Positions 44,151 through 53,137 of a stretch of DNA of 64,000 bases are shown here, in pieces. Made by a program: the position numbers and the translations under genes. The notes beneath the pieces are model-generated. The model searched no databases, was not told the origin of the DNA, and saw nothing but the letters and a program-made list of their open reading frames with translations. Source of the DNA: Comamonadaceae bacterium G21597-S1 (lineage in GTDB: Bacteria > Pseudomonadota > Gammaproteobacteria > Burkholderiales > Burkholderiaceae_C); NCBI GenBank assembly GCA_027214345.1, contig JAPWHR010000015.1, positions 1 to 64,000 on the forward strand, in the 5' to 3' direction. Positions within the stretch are counted from its first letter, which is position 1. Each line of letters opens with the position of its first letter.

Positions 44151-45460
44151 GGCGCGGCAGCGTGTGTCGTGTCGCCCTCAGCGGGCCGATCGCCGTTGCT
44201 GCGATGCAGCGCGAAAAAGGCTACGACCAGCCAGAAATGCGTTACCAGGCCGTTGGTGAATCCCAGTGGCGTATTGATGGTGCTGCACAGGATGCCGATG
44301 CTGATGAATGGGCCGACCAGTTGCCAGTCGACGCGTTTTTCAATCACGATGCGGCGGTAGGTCAGCCCGGCGAACGCGCCCCAGGCCAGTGCGAATGCGA
44401 TTGCGCCGTAGCGCAGGTCGACAAACAGGGAGCCCCACGCCGAGGGAAAAAACCCGTAGGTGCCCAGATCCATCAGTGCGTCAAAGCCGCGGGTCAGCTG
44501 CTCCGGGTTGACACGCCGCAGCAACGCGGAGAAGAGGTCGATGCCATAGGCGCCCCATTGCGCGGGTTCGGCATAGGAGAAGAACAGTTCATTGCCGATC
44601 ACCAGGCCCTGCACCACGTACCAGACGAAGATGAAGATCAAGTAACTCGTCTCCATGCCCAGGACCTCGAACATCGAGTCGGCCAACGGTCCCTCGAATG
44701 TGATGCCCCATCGTTGCCGTGCGACCTCGAACATCGCCTCGGCACCGCCCGCTGCTTCGGCACGCACCAGGAACACCTGCGCGAAGTAGTACATGGCGGC
44801 GCCCGCCATCAAGGTCCAGATCACCATTGTGCGCAGCGGGCGCCGGTCGGAGGTCGGCGCTGTGCCATCCGCGTCCATCATCCGACGCCGTTGCCGGAAT
44901 GCCAGCCAGGTCAGCAGCAGGCCGTACAGGATCGGCATGCGACCCCCCATCACCATGCCGACCAGGATGAACGGCGCAAAGCCGAATACGATCAACCGCA
45001 GTGGCTGGAGGCGTGGGGCATACAGCAGGTGCAGGCCGGTGAAGACATAGGCGGCCGGATAGGTCAGGAATGCGATCTGGAACCAGATCGTGCTTTCGGA
45101 TGCTTCGCCCTTGAACAGCGCATCGGCGCTGTCGGATCGGGCGCTATAGGACGCGGCCAGGTCGAAGACTTCCCTGCCCTGGGCGTCGAGCAGCAGCGCG
45201 ATCGTGGCGATGGCGGAAAACACCATCAGCAGCAGCTGTGCCCACGCGACGTTGACCGGTTCGCGTCGTTCATCCGTGTCGTCGGAGCGCAGGCTCCAGG
45301 CCATGATGCTTCCTGCGCAGAAGCTGCCGATCAGGATGACTTGTATCAATCCGCCATACCAGGTCATTTCGCGGTCGACCAGCTGAAAGGGCAGCAGGCC
45401 GAAGCCGGCCGCGCACAGCAGCCATACCAGGGACATCAGCAGGGCGGGATGCCACCTCAT
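44147..45460 (-). CDS. Wzy-like O-antigen/repeat-unit polymerase
   Basis: The 437-residue integral membrane protein has about ten predicted helices, and a large periplasmic loop in the region PLADSMFEVLGMETSYLIF to MDLGTYGFFPSAWG. No conserved enzyme motif is visible, as is normal for Wzy. Its place next to the Wzx flippase and the GT genes supports repeat-unit polymerisation in the periplasm. It starts 36 nt downstream of the putative glycosyltransferase gene. Confidence 0.8.
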   Translation of the reverse strand: MRWHPALLMSLVWLLCAAGFGLLPFQLVDREMTWYGGLIQVILIGSFCAGSIMAWSLRSDDTDERREPVNVAWAQLLLMVFSAIATIALLLDAQGREVFDLAASYSARSDSADALFKGEASESTIWFQIAFLTYPAAYVFTGLHLLYAPRLQPLRLIVFGFAPFILVGMVMGGRMPILYGLLLTWLAFRQRRRMMDADGTAPTSDRRPLRTMVIWTLMAGAAMYYFAQVFLVRAEAAGGAEAMFEVARQRWGITFEGPLADSMFEVLGMETSYLIFIFVWYVVQGLVIGNELFFSYAEPAQWGAYGIDLFSALLRRVNPEQLTRGFDALMDLGTYGFFPSAWGSLFVDLRYGAIAFALAWGAFAGLTYRRIVIEKRVDWQLVGPFISIGILCSTINTPLGFTNGLVTHFWLVVAFFALHRSNGDRPAEGDTTHAAAP

Positions 45461-45496
45461 GGTCGCAGGTGCCTCCGCACGGCGGTAGCGTCGCGT

Positions 45497-46900
45497 TCAA
45501 TCATGCGTCGGCGGAGCGGATCGATCCAGCAGGATCCGCAGTTGTTTGCCCAGTTCGATCGCCAATGGTTTTGCAGAGGGGTCGGGTGCGTCTGCGGAGA
45601 ACCTCTGAAACGAGAAGAAATTGCCATCGAAACTGCCCTGCAGCAGGTGGGTCAATATGCGCTCCTGTCGCTGTTCCAGCGACGCTGCTGCCGGCCAGGC
45701 CTGTACCCGTGCGGGCAGACCGGCCACAGCGGCGCGGCTGTCGAAGATGAGGAAGTCGTCCGGTGTCGTGTAGTAGGCGGGGCTGGAGATCGAGGTCAGC
45801 CCGAGCAGGGCCGCCTGCAGGCCCAATGTCCCGGTCAGCGTGAAGTTGCCACCGACCAGCGATATCGCCTCGTTGCCGCTCACCTCGTACGGCATGAGGA
45901 TCACGTTGGGCAGGGCCAGCAGCCGGTCGAGCAGCGCACACTGGCGAAATCCGAACTGCGACGGATGGTCCTTGACCAGGACCAGGAAACCGGCGCGCGA
46001 GAATGCGCCAGCGACCTCGACCAGCAGGTCCTCGTAATCGATCAGGTCCCGGTTCGCCAGCCAGTAGTCGATCGAGGCTTCCGGGAACAACTGCAGGCCG
46101 ATGAAGATCCGCTTGTCCTTGGGGAAGGCCTCGAGCTTGTCGCGCCACTGCCAGTCGACCATATCCACGATGCGACGGTCCGCCATTCGGGGCTTGTGGC
46201 CCAGGAAACTCTGGGAGTCGAGGTAATGCAGATTCAGCGGGTCGCGCTTGAACCAGGAGATCAGTTTGAAGACCACGCCGCGCAAGCGGAAATACAGGAA
46301 CGTCTTCCACCACCGACCGGTCGTGTACCGCACCGCTGTCTGTACATAGGACGGTGTGAAATCCGGCCTGGCGATCGCCCTGGCATGATGGCGTACGGTC
46401 TCCTCGGATGGTACGGGTGCGGTCTTGACCAGTTGCCCGCGGTACATCAGCATGGACATGCCGCTGACCAGGCTGGCCGTCAATTCCACATACGGGATGT
46501 CGCGTCGTTTGGCCAGGCGCTCCAGCACGTCGGATACATACCGATCGATGGGCAGGCTCACAACGATGTCGGGTTGCACCTGGTCCAAAACCTGTGTGAA
46601 CGCGTATTCCATGCCGATCACCATGGCACTGGCCTGGCGCTCGGGTAACCAACGCAGCAGCCGGCAGCGTGCAATGACGTCACGCACGTCGTCGGGCGTC
46701 AGGACCGCCGGTTGCGCCTGCGGCAGGTCACGCTGTTGCCTGTAGCCGGTGTAAAAGTCGTCGACGACATCGCGGTCTCCCGCACCACGAATGTCGGTGA
46801 CCACGACGTTGCGTGCGAAACCGAGGTTGTCGCCCAGGTGTTTCCACCAGACGGCGGTACGGTTGATGGCATAGATGAGGACAGTAGCTGAGCGATCCAC
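45497..46900 (-). CDS. Putative GT-B-like polysaccharide biosynthesis protein/glycosyltransferase
   Basis: The 467-residue soluble protein has no clear close family. A block near the C-terminus, NFTLTGTLGLQAALLGL, resembles the nucleotide-binding TGT(V/L)G motif of capsule and ulosonic acid transferases. VKDHPSQFGF resembles the preceding conserved loop in the same fold. It is placed between wzx and wzy, where a glycosyltransferase is expected. The GTG at 46900 (GGAT 8 nt upstream) is the chosen start. It could be the transferase for the legionaminic acid (inference). Confidence 0.6.
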   Translation of the reverse strand: MDRSATVLIYAINRTAVWWKHLGDNLGFARNVVVTDIRGAGDRDVVDDFYTGYRQQRDLPQAQPAVLTPDDVRDVIARCRLLRWLPERQASAMVIGMEYAFTQVLDQVQPDIVVSLPIDRYVSDVLERLAKRRDIPYVELTASLVSGMSMLMYRGQLVKTAPVPSEETVRHHARAIARPDFTPSYVQTAVRYTTGRWWKTFLYFRLRGVVFKLISWFKRDPLNLHYLDSQSFLGHKPRMADRRIVDMVDWQWRDKLEAFPKDKRIFIGLQLFPEASIDYWLANRDLIDYEDLLVEVAGAFSRAGFLVLVKDHPSQFGFRQCALLDRLLALPNVILMPYEVSGNEAISLVGGNFTLTGTLGLQAALLGLTSISSPAYYTTPDDFLIFDSRAAVAGLPARVQAWPAAASLEQRQERILTHLLQGSFDGNFFSFQRFSADAPDPSAKPLAIELGKQLRILLDRSAPPTHD

Positions 46901-46913
46901 AGTAGTCGATCCG

Positions 46914-48131
46914 TTAATGGCCGCGCCTGCGAAGCGCGAGGAAGTTGAGGAGCAGATAGGCGAGGGATGTCGGCACCGCACCGGCGATGGCGCCTGGCAA
47001 GCCGAACTGGTATGCCAGCAGCAGCAGCAGGCAGACACCGACCAGTACCGCCATGACCTGGTTGCGGAGCACGGCACGATCGGCGCCCGATGCCAGCAGC
47101 AACAGTCCTGTGTAGTCTGCGGCCGCCCTGAGCAGGACACCGAGCATCAGGACGGACAAGAACACGCCGCTGATGCCCCAGCGGCTGGCTGGATAAGCCG
47201 CCAGCGCGTTCATCGCCAATGCAAGGCCGAGCAGCAGCACCGTCGCCAACGCAAACCATGTGTACTCGCGCGCCACCCGTTTGCGCACACCGTTCATGTT
47301 GCTCGCGCGGGCCATGGCGTAGACGGTTGGCGCCACACGGCCGAAAGATGCGATGCTGAAGACCTGAAGGGCCAGACCCGCCAGCATCACGTTGCGGAAA
47401 TACGTGCCGATGTCGGCCGGTTGCAGCGCGATGCCGACGACGACCCGGTCGGCCTGCAACGCGGCGACCGCTACCACGCCGACCATGAAGTGCAGCCGGG
47501 AAGCGCGGTATTGCTGGGCAATGGTCTGCCGCTGCGTCGCCTTGCCGCCAGCTGGCAGCCGCAGGGCCACGATCCAGACCCAGGCAAACACGGGCAGCAC
47601 CAGCAGCGACACCGATGCCCACCACCACAGGATCCCGTCGATCGTGAAGCTGTCCGGCTTGATGGCCAGCAGCAACAAGGCACCTGAAGCCAGCACGCCG
47701 TACCGCATGGCGGCGACCGCCTGCAGCGGGTAGTTGCGGGGACTGACCAGCGTGGCCTGGTAGGACTGGTTCGACGCATGTTCTGAGATCATGATCACCA
47801 CGGCGAGGGCGACCTGTGTCGGGCCCCAGCCGAAAATCTGCCACAGGATCCATGCCAGGATCGGCAGCACCCAGGCGAAATGAGCCGAGAAAAATCGCAA
47901 CGTGTCGACAAGCCGTTGCCGAATGACGGACGGGTCATCACCAGCGACTGCGCGCTGAACGTCGATCTGACGCTCGTACCCGAGCAGGAAGGCAGCCAGC
48001 CCGATCAGCGTCACCCCCAGGCCGAACTGGCCGGCTTCCACCAGCGGCAGGCGGTAGGTGCAGGTGAGCACGAACACGCCGCGCGCGACGGTTTCGAACA
48101 GTTTGGTGCCAAGGATGGCCCTTTGGTGCAT
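46914..48131 (-). CDS. Wzx-type O-antigen flippase (polysaccharide biosynthesis transport family)
   Basis: The 405-residue membrane protein has about 12 predicted helices in the MATE/PST superfamily pattern. It shows an N-terminal FETVARGVFVLTCTYRLPL helix, an interior RASRLHFMVGVVAVAALQADRVVVG helix pair and a C-terminal FLALRRRGH end. It would flip lipid-linked repeat units across the inner membrane. Upstream (48132-48304, 173 nt) no feature is clear. Confidence 0.88.
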   Translation of the reverse strand: MHQRAILGTKLFETVARGVFVLTCTYRLPLVEAGQFGLGVTLIGLAAFLLGYERQIDVQRAVAGDDPSVIRQRLVDTLRFFSAHFAWVLPILAWILWQIFGWGPTQVALAVVIMISEHASNQSYQATLVSPRNYPLQAVAAMRYGVLASGALLLLAIKPDSFTIDGILWWWASVSLLVLPVFAWVWIVALRLPAGGKATQRQTIAQQYRASRLHFMVGVVAVAALQADRVVVGIALQPADIGTYFRNVMLAGLALQVFSIASFGRVAPTVYAMARASNMNGVRKRVAREYTWFALATVLLLGLALAMNALAAYPASRWGISGVFLSVLMLGVLLRAAADYTGLLLLASGADRAVLRNQVMAVLVGVCLLLLLAYQFGLPGAIAGAVPTSLAYLLLNFLALRRRGH

Positions 48132-48304
48132 GGTGTTGGAGCGCGACGCATGCCAGTGGAGTCACCCGCGCGTCCAGCCTCCATCGAGAGCCGGCGTCGG
48201 TCCTGCGCGCCTTCGTGCCGACAGGGCATGTGCATGCCGGGTTCGGACCGGGTGCCGGCCGACACAGGCCGTATGTTCCGGACCGGTGCCGACTACGTGT
48301 GCAC

Positions 48305-48970
48305 TCACGATCGCCATATCTTCTCCGTGCCCTGCCTAGGGAGGGAAACGCAGTCGCGCGGGTTGCCGATGTAGGTGGTGTTGTCCGCAATGTCCCGGTC
48401 CAGCACCAGGGATTCGGCGGCCACGGTCACGTTGTCGCCGATCGTGCAGCGCCCCAGCACCGCACTGCCCGGGCGCAGGCTCAGGTGCCGGCCCAACTGG
48501 GGGTAGACATCGCGGTTGCTGCCCACGCCGCAGCGCTGGTAGACCAGCAGGTGGTCGCTGTATTCGGCACGGCCGAGCACGGTGCCCAACGGGTGTACCA
48601 GCAGGAATACCGGCGGCAACACCACTTCATGGAAGATGTCGCAGCCATGCAGGCTCTTGTTGAGCAGGAACAGCTTCTTGCACCAGTGGCCGGGTGCGCC
48701 GTCGCGGTGCAGCTGGTTGGACAGGAAATACAGCCACATCGCGTATTGGTCGCCGTGCAGATGGTCGAAAACCGCGCCCGTGCCGTCGAAGAAATACTTG
48801 TTGGCAACGTGTGCGAAGCAGTGCTCCAGCCGCGCCATGGCCTGTTGCGCGCTGGGGCGCAAGTCATCGGCCGGGACGGGCTGGCCATCCGGGAACAGGT
48901 TGTTCACCTGCTGCGCGGCCAGCCGGCACAGACCGGCGAGGTCCAGCGAGGACGTCAGTCGGAGCGGCAT
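48305..48970 (-). CDS. Serine acetyltransferase-like hexapeptide transferase
   Basis: The 221-residue protein has an all-helical N-terminal half (about 1-110). Its beta-helix C-terminus follows the pattern of serine O-acetyltransferases, with VHPLGTVLGRAEYSDHLLVYQRCGVG and GRCTIGDNVTVAAESLV. It overlaps the HisF2 stop by one base, so it is coupled to the amidotransferase trio. An O- or N-acyl transfer on the amidated sugar is plausible; cysteine synthesis seems unlikely in this place. Confidence 0.82.
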   Translation of the reverse strand: MPLRLTSSLDLAGLCRLAAQQVNNLFPDGQPVPADDLRPSAQQAMARLEHCFAHVANKYFFDGTGAVFDHLHGDQYAMWLYFLSNQLHRDGAPGHWCKKLFLLNKSLHGCDIFHEVVLPPVFLLVHPLGTVLGRAEYSDHLLVYQRCGVGSNRDVYPQLGRHLSLRPGSAVLGRCTIGDNVTVAAESLVLDRDIADNTTYIGNPRDCVSLPRQGTEKIWRS

Positions 48971-49746
48971 CAGCTGTGGCTTCCCGATTGCGAGCGGACC
49001 GTCACGCCATTGGTCGACAGGTAGGTGCGCACCTTGATCGGACTGTGGTCCGAGAACAGGAACATGCTGCTGATCGTGATGGCCGACGCGCCGGCCTCCA
49101 GCGCGTCGCGGCAATGTTGCAACGTGCCGCAGCCGCTGGAGGCGATCAGCGGGATGTCCAGTTTCTCGCCGAGCAGGTGGATCAGCTCGAGGTCGTAGCC
49201 GCTCATCGTGCCGTCGCGGTCGATCGAGCACAGCAGGATCTCGCCGGCGTGCTGGTCCTGCATGCGCAAGGCCTGCTCCACCGGGTCGAGATCGGTGGCC
49301 ACCGTGCCGCCATGGGTGAACAGCTTGTTGCGGCCATCGGGCATGCGCTGGTAATCCAGGCCGACCACGATGCACTGGTCGCCGAAACGTGCGGCGGCCT
49401 CGCGCACGAAGCCGGGTTGCTCGATCGCAGCCGAGGTGATCGAGATCTTGTCGGCGCCACAACGCAGCAGGCTGGCGATCTGCGCCAAGCTGGTGATGCC
49501 GCCGCCGACGGTGAACGGCATGAACACCTCTTCCGACACCCGCTCGATGATGTTGCCGGCCACCGAGCGGCGGTCGCGGCTGGCATCGATGTCGACGAAC
49601 ATCATTTCGTCCACGCCGTAGGAGTCGTACACCTTGGCAGTCGATACCGGGTTGCCGGCTTCGCGGAAGTTCTCGTGGAATCGCACGCCCTTGACGAGAC
49701 GGCCGTCGCGGATTAGGAACTTCGGGATGATGCGTTTCTTGAGCAT
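48970..49746 (-). CDS. HisF-like subunit of the sugar amidotransferase (HisF2)
   Basis: The 258-residue TIM-barrel protein is clearly related to imidazole glycerol phosphate synthase HisF (MLKKRIIP at the start, FVDIDASRD, GGGITSLAQI, SGCGTLQHC). The catalytic Asp of strand 1 (Asp11 in HisF) is Leu here, while the second Asp (131 in VVGLDYQR) remains. This argues for an ammonia-delivery role only. It is coupled to the HisH2 gene and belongs with the WbpG-type enzyme to form an acetamidino group on the sugar (established for WbpG/HisH2/HisF2 trios). Confidence 0.9.
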   Translation of the reverse strand: MLKKRIIPKFLIRDGRLVKGVRFHENFREAGNPVSTAKVYDSYGVDEMMFVDIDASRDRRSVAGNIIERVSEEVFMPFTVGGGITSLAQIASLLRCGADKISITSAAIEQPGFVREAAARFGDQCIVVGLDYQRMPDGRNKLFTHGGTVATDLDPVEQALRMQDQHAGEILLCSIDRDGTMSGYDLELIHLLGEKLDIPLIASSGCGTLQHCRDALEAGASAITISSMFLFSDHSPIKVRTYLSTNGVTVRSQSGSHS

Positions 49747-50366
49747 CAGGCAGGTGTCCAGTCGACCCAGTTCTGCAACAGGCGCAGCCCGTTGTCCTGG
49801 CTTTTTTCGGGATGGAATTGCATGGCCACGATGTTGTCGCGGCGCACGACGGCGGTCACCGGCCCACCATGGTCGGTCGTGGCCAGCAGGTCGGACGGGT
49901 CGTCGCAGACCATGTGGAAGCTGTGCACGAAATAGAAGTTGGCCTCCTTGCGCCGTATGCCCTTGAACAACCAGTCGTCCTGCGGGTAGTCGAGGTTGTT
50001 CCAGCCCACGTGTGGCACCTTCAGTGGATGCGCCACCTGCAGCCGTTCGATGTGTGCGTCGAGCCAGCCCAGACCTTCATGCTGGCCGTGTTCGCAACTT
50101 GTGCGCGCCACCAGCTGCATGCCCAGGCAGATGCCCAGCGTGGGTTTGCGTCGTTCGCGCACCTGCCAGTTGAGAGCGTCGATCACGCCATGGGCGCGCA
50201 TCGCCAGCATCGCGTCGCCAAACGCGCCGACGCCGGGAATCACGATGCGGTCGGCATCGTCCAGTTCTCCTGCATCGTCGGTGACGATGACGTCCTCACC
50301 CAGGTACTCGAAGGCATTGGACAAGGAGCGCAGATTGCCCACGCCGTAATCGACGATGGCGATCAT
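49746..50366 (-). CDS. HisH-like glutaminase subunit (HisH2)
   Basis: The 206-residue class I glutamine amidotransferase has the nucleophile Cys80 in GICLGMQ and the His185/Glu187 pair in MQFHPEKSQ, so the triad is intact. It generates ammonia from glutamine for the partner HisF2. Genes are coupled by short overlaps on both sides: one base with hisF2 and 4 nt with the WbpG-like gene. This is the second histidine-type HisH in a non-histidine setting. Confidence 0.92.
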   Translation of the reverse strand: MIAIVDYGVGNLRSLSNAFEYLGEDVIVTDDAGELDDADRIVIPGVGAFGDAMLAMRAHGVIDALNWQVRERRKPTLGICLGMQLVARTSCEHGQHEGLGWLDAHIERLQVAHPLKVPHVGWNNLDYPQDDWLFKGIRRKEANFYFVHSFHMVCDDPSDLLATTDHGGPVTAVVRRDNIVAMQFHPEKSQDNGLRLLQNWVDWTPA

Positions 50367-51553
50367 ACGTATTTGACGACCTTTCCACTGGCGTCCTTGG
50401 CCGGTCCGACCGGCTGGTTGAGCTTGGTGTGGTCCCAGCGGTCCATGTCGGGCAAGGGTTTTCCGGTCTCGACCGCCGCGCGGTCGAATTTCCAGGGGTG
50501 GACCTGGTGTTTTTCCAGGATGTCGTAGTACTCGTCTTCGGTGATCTGCAGGATGTCCAGGAACCAGTCGATCGACGCGGGGCGCTTGCCATCGTATTCG
50601 GCCTCGAGTTTGAGTGCTGTATCGCGGTCCAGGTCACCGTTGCGGATATCGATGGTCGCCAGGTGGTTGGTGCGGCCGTAGCCGCGCTTGACGAACTTCG
50701 AGTAGTCGCGCATGCCCTGGAAGGTGCACTCGATCTTTTCGTAGTCGTATTGCGGCGGCACGCCTTCGACCGCCTGGCCCTGCCAGCCGAGTTCCTTCTT
50801 GATGATTTCGACCTGGGGTTTGGTGTTCCACTCGATGTAGTTGCCCAGGCAGATCGACTGCACCTTGAGCTTGAGCAGGTCCTTGCGTTTCGGGTAGTCG
50901 AACATCCACAGGTCGCGTCGCTCGACCCGGCCTCCGAGGAACTCGAACATGTCGTCGGCCGTCATGCCCTGGTTCATCAGCCGGTTGAAGCGCTTTTCGT
51001 CGACCTCTTCCATTTCCTCGAAGGTGTACCAGCTGTGGTACTCGGCACTGGACTCGCCCCAGAAGATCAGCGGTGTGTCGAATTTCAGCGCCATGTGCAT
51101 GACACCGGAATAAATGCCGGTATGGCAATGCCAGCAGAAGTCGCCGCGGCGCTTGAGCGACTCGAGCATCAGCTCGCGCACGACCTGGAAATTGGTCGAG
51201 AACTCGACGATGTCCACGCCCAGTTGCTTGAACACCTTGGTGTTGTTCTCGCCCACCAGTGGTCGGTAGCCCCAGTGGTTGTAACGCACGACCAGCGGCT
51301 TGAGCTTGAGTTTCTTGACGATGTACCAGAGCTGGAACACACTGTCTTTGCCACCGCTGTAGGGCACGACGCAGTCGTACAGCCCCTTGCCGCGGTGCTC
51401 GTCGACGATGGTGCGCAACTGCTCGGCACGTTCTTCCCAGTTGATCTTTTCTTTCTTGAATTCAACCTGGCGACAGACACTGCAGACGCCGAATTCGTCG
51501 TAGGTGATGGTGTCAACGGTCTCTTTGGTCAGGCAGCGGGTGCAGCGTTTCAT
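50363..51553 (-). CDS. N-acetyl sugar amidotransferase, WbpG/PseA-like
   Basis: The 396-residue enzyme uses an ATP-PP loop, SGGKDS at residues 66-71, to adenylate an acetamido sugar and replace oxygen with ammonia, forming an acetamidino group. Cys pairs at 4/7 and 24/27 form a likely zinc site. The ATG at 51553 is preferred: it has GGAG 8 nt upstream and gives the family's usual N-terminus (M-K-x-C-x2-C); an ATG at 51595 gives 14 extra residues and overlaps the LegF stop. Confidence 0.91.
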   Translation of the reverse strand: MKRCTRCLTKETVDTITYDEFGVCSVCRQVEFKKEKINWEERAEQLRTIVDEHRGKGLYDCVVPYSGGKDSVFQLWYIVKKLKLKPLVVRYNHWGYRPLVGENNTKVFKQLGVDIVEFSTNFQVVRELMLESLKRRGDFCWHCHTGIYSGVMHMALKFDTPLIFWGESSAEYHSWYTFEEMEEVDEKRFNRLMNQGMTADDMFEFLGGRVERRDLWMFDYPKRKDLLKLKVQSICLGNYIEWNTKPQVEIIKKELGWQGQAVEGVPPQYDYEKIECTFQGMRDYSKFVKRGYGRTNHLATIDIRNGDLDRDTALKLEAEYDGKRPASIDWFLDILQITEDEYYDILEKHQVHPWKFDRAAVETGKPLPDMDRWDHTKLNQPVGPAKDASGKVVKYV

Positions 51554-51591
51554 GTCGGGCTCTCCAAAATCAAGATTCAATTGTTGCAGAC

Positions 51592-52323
51592 TCATGCGCT
51601 GGCGCGCACCTCGTCGTAGTGGACCAGAATGGCCTCGATGCACAGGAAATCGACCAGGTCGTCGACCTCGTGCGACTTGTAATGCGGCATGCGGTGGGCC
51701 GCCGTGCGCTCGTGGCAAAAGCTCAGCCGTTCACGGTAACGCGTGACGTCCGATATGTACAGGCTGCCGTCCAGCGCGAACACCGGCTCGGTGTCCTGGC
51801 GTCGCGGCAGGCGGGTGAAGTCGGTGGCTGCATACGGGCTGATGCGGCCATCGTCGCCGATACGCACGGCAAAGGCGGGATGGCTGCTGACCAGCTCGCT
51901 GACGCTGACAATGGCATCGGCGTGTGCGCGCTGGGCCACCAGGGATTCCAGCGCCGCGTCCACGTCCGTGCCTTCGGTCAGCGGCGAAGTCGGCTCGAGC
52001 AGCACCAGGTAGTCAAAGGCCTGGCCTTGCGCGGCCAGGAAATCCAGTGCGTGCACCACAGCGGCGCTGCTGGGCGCCGTATCGGCGGCCAGTTCGGCCG
52101 GACGCAGGAACGGCGCGTCGGCGCCGAAGGTCTGCCCGATGCGGGCGAATTCGGCGCTGTCGGTCGACAACACGACACGGTCCACGTATCGCGAGGCTTG
52201 CGCGGCGGCGATCGGCCAGGCCAGCAGCGGCTTGCCGTGCAACGGCCGTATGTTCTTGCCGGGCAGACCCTTGGATCCCGCGCGGGCGGGAATCAGTGCC
52301 AGGACACGCGAATTGCCGATCAT
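51592..52323 (-). CDS. legF: CMP-legionaminate synthetase-like cytidylyltransferase
   Basis: The 243-residue CMP-sugar synthetase activates a nonulosonic acid with CTP. The signature LALIPARAGSKGLPGKN is at about 8-24, followed by LSTDSAEF and the LLEPTSPLTEG block. It is placed apart from the legB-legI genes but is the activation step of the same pathway. GGAG lies 8 nt before the ATG. Sialic or legionaminic acid specificity cannot be separated by sequence alone, but the pathway context supports LegF. Confidence 0.9.
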   Translation of the reverse strand: MIGNSRVLALIPARAGSKGLPGKNIRPLHGKPLLAWPIAAAQASRYVDRVVLSTDSAEFARIGQTFGADAPFLRPAELAADTAPSSAAVVHALDFLAAQGQAFDYLVLLEPTSPLTEGTDVDAALESLVAQRAHADAIVSVSELVSSHPAFAVRIGDDGRISPYAATDFTRLPRRQDTEPVFALDGSLYISDVTRYRERLSFCHERTAAHRMPHYKSHEVDDLVDFLCIEAILVHYDEVRASA

Positions 52324-52339
52324 CGGATGCTCTCCGTCG

Positions 52340-53113
52340 TCAGGCCGGCAGCCGGACAAACCGGGCGCGGATGCGCTGCATTACCCGGTCCACCAGCTTG
52401 CGCAGGAAAAACGCGGGCTTGAACACCGGCACATGCTGGCTTTCGAGCGCCTGCAGAATCTCGACATTCTGGTGCTTGATGAACTTCCAGGTGCCGCCTG
52501 TTGCGCCACCGGTACGCATCTTGACTACCACCTCGGGAAGGTAGACCGACCGGACCTTGGCTGCATGGAAGGCGCGCAGCATGTATTCGTAGTCGCCGGC
52601 GAGCCGGAAGTCCGGGTTGAAGCCGCCAGTGCGGTCGTAGACCGAGCGGCGCAGGAACAAGGTCGGGTGGGGCGGCGAAAACGCGCGGCTGAAATCGCCT
52701 TCGTGGTAGGGGCGGGATTTCCAGTGCCGCACGATGCGGCTGGTGTCGTCCTTGTCGACATAAACCAGGTCGGCGTACACCGCCTCCACGGACGGGTCTT
52801 CGAACACCCGCATCACGTCGGCGATCACGTTCGGCGACGCGTAGAAGTCGTCCGAGTTCAGGATCCCGATGATGTCGCCCTTGGCGATTCGCAGGCCCTT
52901 GTTATAGGCGTCGAAGATGCCCTTGTCGGGTTCGCAGGTGATGTGCACCACGCGTTTGCCGACCTCGCGCACGATCTTCAGCGTGTCGTCCTTGGATGCC
53001 GCGTCGATGATGACATGGTCGATGTCCGGATAGGTCTGGACATTGACCGACTCCAGCGTGTCGCGGATGGTCGCGGCGCTGCGAAAGGAGGCCGTGATGA
53101 TGGAAATCTTCAT
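52340..53113 (-). CDS. Family 2 glycosyltransferase (WcaE-like)
   Basis: The 257-residue GT-A fold protein starts MKISIITASFRSAATIRDTLES and has the nucleotide/metal motif LNSDD at 85-89, preceded by DKGIFDAYNKGLRIAKGD. An ED-like acid pair lies in the RLAGDYEYMLR segment. It would add one sugar to the lipid-linked unit, for example the GDP-linked sugar made from the gmd genes next to it (inference). Confidence 0.92.
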   Translation of the reverse strand: MKISIITASFRSAATIRDTLESVNVQTYPDIDHVIIDAASKDDTLKIVREVGKRVVHITCEPDKGIFDAYNKGLRIAKGDIIGILNSDDFYASPNVIADVMRVFEDPSVEAVYADLVYVDKDDTSRIVRHWKSRPYHEGDFSRAFSPPHPTLFLRRSVYDRTGGFNPDFRLAGDYEYMLRAFHAAKVRSVYLPEVVVKMRTGGATGGTWKFIKHQNVEILQALESQHVPVFKPAFFLRKLVDRVMQRIRARFVRLPA

Positions 53114-53137
53114 GGTGTGTGTCGCGGGTGGCCGTTG

